DNA of 17,736 nucleotides from Thermoplasmatales archaeon UBA447 (GTDB lineage Archaea > Thermoplasmatota > Thermoplasmata > Thermoplasmatales > Thermoplasmataceae): NCBI GenBank assembly GCA_002503205.1, contig DARE01000067.1, forward strand, positions 2,937 through 20,672, written 5' to 3'. A model generated the notes under the pieces. The model worked only from the letters and a program-made list of their open reading frames with translations. It searched no databases and was not told where the DNA came from. The position numbers were made by a program, and so were the translations under genes. Below are positions 14,351 through 17,736 of the stretch, piece by piece (the first letter of the stretch is position 1; every line of letters begins with the position of its first letter).

Positions 14351-14360
14351 ATTTTATTAT
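14351..14360 (+). promoter_or_regulatory. TATA box for the SQD1-like gene
   Basis: ATTTTATTAT lies 22-31 bases before the GTG at 14382. A GGAGG at 14363-14367 and AGGT at 14374-14377 follow, either of which could help ribosome loading on that GTG. Confidence 0.45.
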
Positions 14361-14381
14361 CAGGAGGATGATCAGGTACAT

Positions 14382-15584
14382 GTGAAAATACTGATCATGG
14401 GGGCTGACGGGTATATCGGCTGGCCTCTTCTAATGAGAGAATCACTGAAGGGCCATGAGGTTGCAGCCCTTGACAATTATTTTACAAGGAGGAGAGTAAA
14501 GGAAGTTGGTTCAGACTCTGTCTCACCCATTCTTTCACTCTCTGCCAGATTGAGTAAGCTTTCTGCCATAACTGGCAAGAAATATCCCCTTTACAGGGGA
14601 AATGCCAGCAATCCCTCATTTCTGCTGAATTGTATAAAGGAGTTCAGGCCGGATGCCATTGTCCATCTGGCTGAGCAGAGATCTGCCCCCTACTCAATGC
14701 TTGGCCTTAAGCAGGCTTCAGCAACCATGAGCAACAACATAATCAGCACCATGAATCTCATATATGCAGTAAAGGAATATGTTCCTGATGCCCACATACT
14801 GAAGCTGGGTACCATGGGTGAGTACGGAACACCGAACATAGACATTCCCGAGGGATTTTTTGAAGTCAGTTACAATGGCCGCAAAGATTTTCTCCCTTTC
14901 CCCAAGCAGGCTGGCTCCTGGTACCACTGGACAAAGGTTCATGATTCAAACAACCTGATGTTTGCCAACAGGCTCTGGAAGACCCGCATTACTGATGTCA
15001 TGCAGGGTGTTGTTTACGGAACAAGAACAAGAGAGATCACTGAAACCGGCCTTTATACAAGATTTGACATAGATGAGGTCTGGGGGACTGCACTCAACAG
15101 GTTCTGTGCTCAGGCAGTAGCAGGCCTTCCCATAACCCCATACGGAAAAGGTGGGCAGACAAGAGGATTCCTTTCACTTGAGGACAGCATAAACTGCCTG
15201 GACATTGCACTTCACAAGCCACCATCAGAAGGGGAATACAGGGTATTCAACCAGTTCGACGAACACTACAGCGTCAGGTATCTGGCAGATACTGTGAAGA
15301 GGGTCTATGAATCCGAAGCAGGCAATAAGGCGGAAATAGTGAATGTTGAGAACCCGAGGCTTGAGCTGGAGGAACATTACTACAACCCGGAGCACAGGAA
15401 ACTCAGTGACCTTGGTTATGTTCCCTCAAACACTCTTGAGAATGAACTAAAAGTTATCCTTGGCGATCTTGAACTGTGGAAGAAAAGGATCCTCTCATTG
15501 AGGAAGGTGATAACTCCAAAAACAGTATGGAGCAGAAGCCAGATCAACATCCCCGGAGTTCAGACTCCTCAAGGGACCTCCTGA
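14382..15584 (+). CDS. sqd1: UDP-sulfoquinovose synthase (SQD1/Agl3-like)
   Basis: This is a 400-residue extended short-chain dehydrogenase. GADGYIG at 7-13 binds NAD. Thr144 in TMGEYGTPNIDIPEG, Tyr181 and Lys185 in YHWTK match, almost position for position, the catalytic Thr145, Tyr182 and Lys186 of plant SQD1. LDNYFTRR, HLAEQRSAPYS and GQTRGFLSLEDS are further family signatures. The enzyme condenses UDP-glucose with sulfite to UDP-sulfoquinovose; the archaeal homologue Agl3 of Sulfolobus feeds surface N-glycans. I chose GTG 14382, not ATG 14274, because the Rossmann motif then sits at the N-terminus as in the family, the extra residues look non-coding, and TATA and ribosome-site signals fit. 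The last 41 bases overlap the converging nucleotidyltransferase gene, which probably supplies its UDP-glucose. Confidence 0.9.
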   Translation: MKILIMGADGYIGWPLLMRESLKGHEVAALDNYFTRRRVKEVGSDSVSPILSLSARLSKLSAITGKKYPLYRGNASNPSFLLNCIKEFRPDAIVHLAEQRSAPYSMLGLKQASATMSNNIISTMNLIYAVKEYVPDAHILKLGTMGEYGTPNIDIPEGFFEVSYNGRKDFLPFPKQAGSWYHWTKVHDSNNLMFANRLWKTRITDVMQGVVYGTRTREITETGLYTRFDIDEVWGTALNRFCAQAVAGLPITPYGKGGQTRGFLSLEDSINCLDIALHKPPSEGEYRVFNQFDEHYSVRYLADTVKRVYESEAGNKAEIVNVENPRLELEEHYYNPEHRKLSDLGYVPSNTLENELKVILGDLELWKKRILSLRKVITPKTVWSRSQINIPGVQTPQGTS

Positions 15585-16302
15585 GGACTTCTGCATACTT
15601 TTTAGCTTTTCCCACGCTCAACCATTTTTCCCTTTCCACTTTTCTTGCAGAAACTTCTTTTCCCTTCTGGATTGACATATTTATTGCCGGTGTAAGCTCC
15701 CCACCTATCTTTTCTGTATCCCTGAGATTATCCATCACATCAGAGTTCAAAAAATAAACTGCACAGAGGCCATATTCTGATCTTGGATTGGCTGGTTTCT
15801 CATCAACAGAAATAACCCTAATCTCGCCATTGTGCTCTTCAATGGCGGGGCATCCGTAATTTCTTGGGTTGTCCACCTTCATTATGTTAAGAGTGCTTCT
15901 TCCTTTGAAATGGCCATTAACTGCTGAATGGAAGAACTCACCTCCGTCAGCCAGAAACCCGTCACCTGCGTTTAGAATGAAATCCTCACCAGAGACAAAA
16001 TCATCTGCCATTAGGACTGCATTTCCATATCCATCGGCTCTGGGTTGATACAGGATTTCAACATCCGGAAATTCATTGTTGATATATGTGCGTGTGATCA
16101 TATCCGTCGGATTTATCACGCAGGCTATATCCTTCAGGCCGCTATTGATCATGCCGCTGATTATGCAGTCCAGCACCGGCCTCAGTACAATGCGCCCATC
16201 ACGGCAGTCATAGAGTGGAAGCATTTCTTTCCTGAATTTCCCGTCAAGGCCTGACCTGGTCCCGAGACCAGCTGCTGTGATGACCCCTTTCATGTTGCCC
16301 AT
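15544..16302 (-). CDS. Sugar-1-phosphate nucleotidyltransferase (UTP-glucose-1-phosphate uridylyltransferase-like)
   Basis: The 252-residue protein begins MGNMKGVITAAGLGTRSG and has the nucleotide-binding GLGTR plus KFRKEMLPL motif pair of the GalU/RmlA family. ADGYGNAVLMADDF and the acidic LNAGDGFL follow, and VDEKPANPRSEYGLCAVYF fits the sugar-binding region. It joins a sugar-1-phosphate to a nucleoside triphosphate, releasing pyrophosphate; UTP plus glucose-1-phosphate is the likeliest pair given the SQD1-like neighbour, but dTTP or another sugar cannot be excluded. It is somewhat shorter than bacterial GalU (about 300). The ATG at 16302 is annotated; an in-frame ATG at 16293 gives the more typical MKGVITAAGLG opening and is nearly as likely. 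The 3' end overlaps the SQD1 gene by 41 bases on the opposite strand. Confidence 0.85.
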   Translation of the reverse strand: MGNMKGVITAAGLGTRSGLDGKFRKEMLPLYDCRDGRIVLRPVLDCIISGMINSGLKDIACVINPTDMITRTYINNEFPDVEILYQPRADGYGNAVLMADDFVSGEDFILNAGDGFLADGGEFFHSAVNGHFKGRSTLNIMKVDNPRNYGCPAIEEHNGEIRVISVDEKPANPRSEYGLCAVYFLNSDVMDNLRDTEKIGGELTPAINMSIQKGKEVSARKVEREKWLSVGKAKKYAEVLRRSLEESELRGC

Positions 16303-16399
16303 TAAAGCTTGGAATGATTATTATCTTTACACAAAGGGGATCATTGCCTTCGACATATCAATCCCCAAAAATAGAATACAAGATATGTATCGCACTGGG
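16303..16399. promoter_or_regulatory. Divergent promoter region
   Basis: This 97-base stretch separates the nucleotidyltransferase start from the sugar kinase start. On the minus strand TAAAGATAATAATC (about 16315-16329) could be the TATA region of the nucleotidyltransferase. On the plus strand AAAAATAGAATA (about 16367-16378) lies 22-33 bases before the kinase ATG. An open frame crosses it from 16277, but its first 41 codons look non-coding. Confidence 0.35.
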
Positions 16400-17413
16400 A
16401 TGATTGTTGTTTCAGTTGATGGGGGGGCCACAAAGACAATGGCGATCTGCTATGATACAGGAGGGGAAATACTTGGGATGGCCGCCTCAGGGCCCTCAAA
16501 CTTCAGGAATATAGGTGTGGAAATTGCGGGAAAAAATGTATCTGAAGCAGTTAAGAAATGTGTTGAAAGGGCCGGTTATACTCTGGATCAGGTAAGCCAC
16601 TCCACCTTTGCACTTGCCGGTGTTGGAGACTCTGTAAGATCCACCGAGATTATAAGGGAATTTATCTCCAACCTGCACCTGGTTGCAAGTTTTGACCTCT
16701 TCAACGACGGAGAGGCAGGATATAATTGCAGGCTCCCTGGAAGGAATGGTGCGATTGTTGCAGCAGGAACCGGATTGGTTGCCATAAGCAGGATGGATGG
16801 AGTGACCAGAAGGGTAAGTGGCTGGGGATGGCTTATTGGAGATGAGGGGAGTGCGTTCTACATTGGAAGAAGGGCACTTCAGGAGGCAGCATGCATAAGC
16901 GACGGCAGAAACATCACAAAGAGCACCCTTCTGAAGGAGGTGGAGCGTTTCTTCTGCACCGATGAAGCCAGGGGAATAACCAACCACGTATATACAACTC
17001 CTGTGGATGTGAGAAAAATAGCATCGCTTGCAAGATTGGTTTCAGACCTGGCTAAATCCGGCGATATTGTATGCAGTGAAATCATCAGGGAAGCTGCAGT
17101 CCAGTCCGCCTCCTGTGCCAGAGCGCTTCTCAGGGCAGCAGGAAGCAGCACAGGTGTTCCTGTCAGCGGATACGGAGGAGTTTACAGATCTGGAGACCTA
17201 TACTGGAATTCCCTTATAGATGATGTAAGGATGGAATTCCCGGAGATAGAGCCGGTTAAACCACTGTATGGGTATCACGCAGTCCTTGGCTCTATGTTTA
17301 TGGTAATGGGCCAGAACCATGTGGAATTTGATCAGGAGGGGATAATCGGGCAATTCAACAGAGGCCTGGGGACTCTCTCCAGAAAGGAAAGGGAGGATTA
17401 CCTGTTCATATGA
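16400..17413 (+). CDS. BadF/BadG-type sugar kinase (N-acetylglucosamine kinase-like)
   Basis: The 337-residue protein belongs to the ASKHA fold. It starts MIVVSVDGGATKT (phosphate-1 loop), has LAGVGDSVRS, then AAGTGLVAI (phosphate-2 loop). Next comes GWGWLIGDEGSAFYIG, the hallmark of N-acetylglucosamine kinase-like members of the BadF/BadG/BcrA/BcrD family. It probably phosphorylates a hexose or N-acetylhexosamine with ATP in the cytosol; the exact sugar cannot be read from sequence. The same family also contains activators of 2-hydroxyacyl-CoA dehydratases, but those carry a cysteine pair for an iron-sulfur cluster that I do not see. ATG 16400 is chosen because it puts DGGATKT at the N-terminus; ATG 16385 adds five residues and is possible. 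It adjoins the sulfoquinovose cluster and may salvage sugars for it. Confidence 0.82.
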   Translation: MIVVSVDGGATKTMAICYDTGGEILGMAASGPSNFRNIGVEIAGKNVSEAVKKCVERAGYTLDQVSHSTFALAGVGDSVRSTEIIREFISNLHLVASFDLFNDGEAGYNCRLPGRNGAIVAAGTGLVAISRMDGVTRRVSGWGWLIGDEGSAFYIGRRALQEAACISDGRNITKSTLLKEVERFFCTDEARGITNHVYTTPVDVRKIASLARLVSDLAKSGDIVCSEIIREAAVQSASCARALLRAAGSSTGVPVSGYGGVYRSGDLYWNSLIDDVRMEFPEIEPVKPLYGYHAVLGSMFMVMGQNHVEFDQEGIIGQFNRGLGTLSRKEREDYLFI

Positions 17414-17457
17414 TCTATGTAGGAATTGCAAACTTTCCGGACCCCTGAATATGAAAA

Positions 17458-17467
17458 GCCATATATC
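17458..17467 (+). promoter_or_regulatory. TATA box for phosphoglycerate kinase
   Basis: CCATATATCT lies 22-31 bases before the ATG at 17489, again the leaderless spacing, in a 75-base gap after the sugar kinase gene. Confidence 0.45.
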
Positions 17468-17488
17468 TTCTTCAGATTTACCTCGCAT

Positions 17489-17736
17489 ATGGCCCATGCT
17501 CAGAAGAGATTTTACGTCATGGACGATTTTGATCTCAGAGGCAAAACCGTATTTCTAAGAGTGGATATCAATTCACCGATAAGCCCGGCAGATGGGTCAA
17601 TCCTCGACCATTCAAGGTTCATGTCACATCTTGACACTATCGGGGAACTCAGTGAGTCCAAACTTGTGATAGCTGCACACCAGAGCAGGCCGGGGAAGGA
17701 TGATTTCACCTCACTTTACAGGCATTCGCAGGAGCT
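17489..17736 (+). CDS. pgk: Phosphoglycerate kinase, N-terminal part (runs off window)
   Basis: Eighty-two codons are visible, open to the right edge. DDFDLRGKTVFLRVDINSPI is followed by DHSRFMSHLDTIGEL and by AAHQSRPGKDDFTSL. RVDxNSP and HQSRPG are the N-terminal substrate-binding signatures of archaeal phosphoglycerate kinase. The enzyme transfers phosphate between 1,3-bisphosphoglycerate and ADP in central carbon metabolism. ATG 17489 is preferred over the internal ATG at 17519 because of the TATA box, although about ten residues precede the conserved DDFDLRGK. About 80 percent of the protein lies outside the window. Confidence 0.9.
   Translation, partial: MAHAQKRFYVMDDFDLRGKTVFLRVDINSPISPADGSILDHSRFMSHLDTIGELSESKLVIAAHQSRPGKDDFTSLYRHSQE

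Noticed and set aside
14274..14381. Upstream ATG as start of the SQD1 gene
   Set aside because: It adds 36 residues without family match, leaves 5 bases to the divergent gene and covers both promoters.
16277..16399. Upstream ATG as start of the sugar kinase, overlapping the nucleotidyltransferase start
   Set aside because: The first 41 codons look non-coding and the family starts at MIVVSVDGGATKT.
1..17736. CRISPR array, prophage genes, insertion sequences
   Set aside because: No regularly spaced repeats, cas, phage structural or transposase genes were seen on either strand.

Overview
The window looks archaeal, most likely a Thermoplasmata (Thermoplasma/Ferroplasma-like) genome. The evidence is gene content (PIN-domain PilT-family ATPase, beta-CASP RNA nuclease, archaeal-type methylthioadenosine phosphorylase, stand-alone C-terminal MetE-like protein, archaeal phosphoglycerate kinase) and expression signals. 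Many starts are GTG or TTG, and TATA-like boxes often lie about 23-30 bases before the start codon, the arrangement of leaderless archaeal transcripts. The lineage is inferred from these traits, not from a marker-gene comparison.

Layout. Bases 1-4316 are housekeeping-like: a PIN/ATPase gene on the minus strand running off the left edge, a divergent asparagine-synthetase-like PP-loop protein, then mtnP and a beta-CASP metallo-beta-lactamase nuclease in tandem. Bases 4317-4908 are a gene-free, very A/T-rich stretch ending in a strong TATA-rich promoter. Bases 4909-11587 are the unusual part: three head-to-tail genes joined by 4-base stop/start overlaps (GTGA, ATGA). They encode a short nucleotide-sugar dehydrogenase, a 1737-residue protein and a small SLOG-type (TIGR00725-like) protein. 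I read the large protein as GT-A, a second GT-A-like module, a helical linker, a protein-kinase-like domain, a SAM methyltransferase, and two further GT-A domains. To the eye this block is richer in A/T codons than its flanks, so it may be a transferred accessory glycan locus.

Bases 11671-14268 hold an orphan NitT/TauT-type ABC ATPase, a MarC-family membrane protein and a MetE C-terminal-like methyltransferase. Bases 14382-17413 form a second sugar cluster: a UDP-sulfoquinovose synthase homologue (SQD1/Agl3 type), a sugar-1-phosphate nucleotidyltransferase on the other strand overlapping it tail to tail, and a BadF/BadG-type N-acetylglucosamine kinase-like protein. The start of phosphoglycerate kinase runs off the right edge.

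How they may work together (inference): the nucleotidyltransferase would make UDP-glucose. SQD1 would convert it to UDP-sulfoquinovose, a precursor consistent with the sulfonated sugars known on thermoacidophile surface glycans. The three-gene island would make or modify a surface glycan: the dehydrogenase supplies a uronic acid donor, and the giant protein builds and perhaps caps the chain by methylation. The kinase-like domain appears to have lost its catalytic Asp, so it may regulate or bind rather than phosphorylate. MtnP and the MetE-like protein both belong to methionine/SAM metabolism but are not adjacent.
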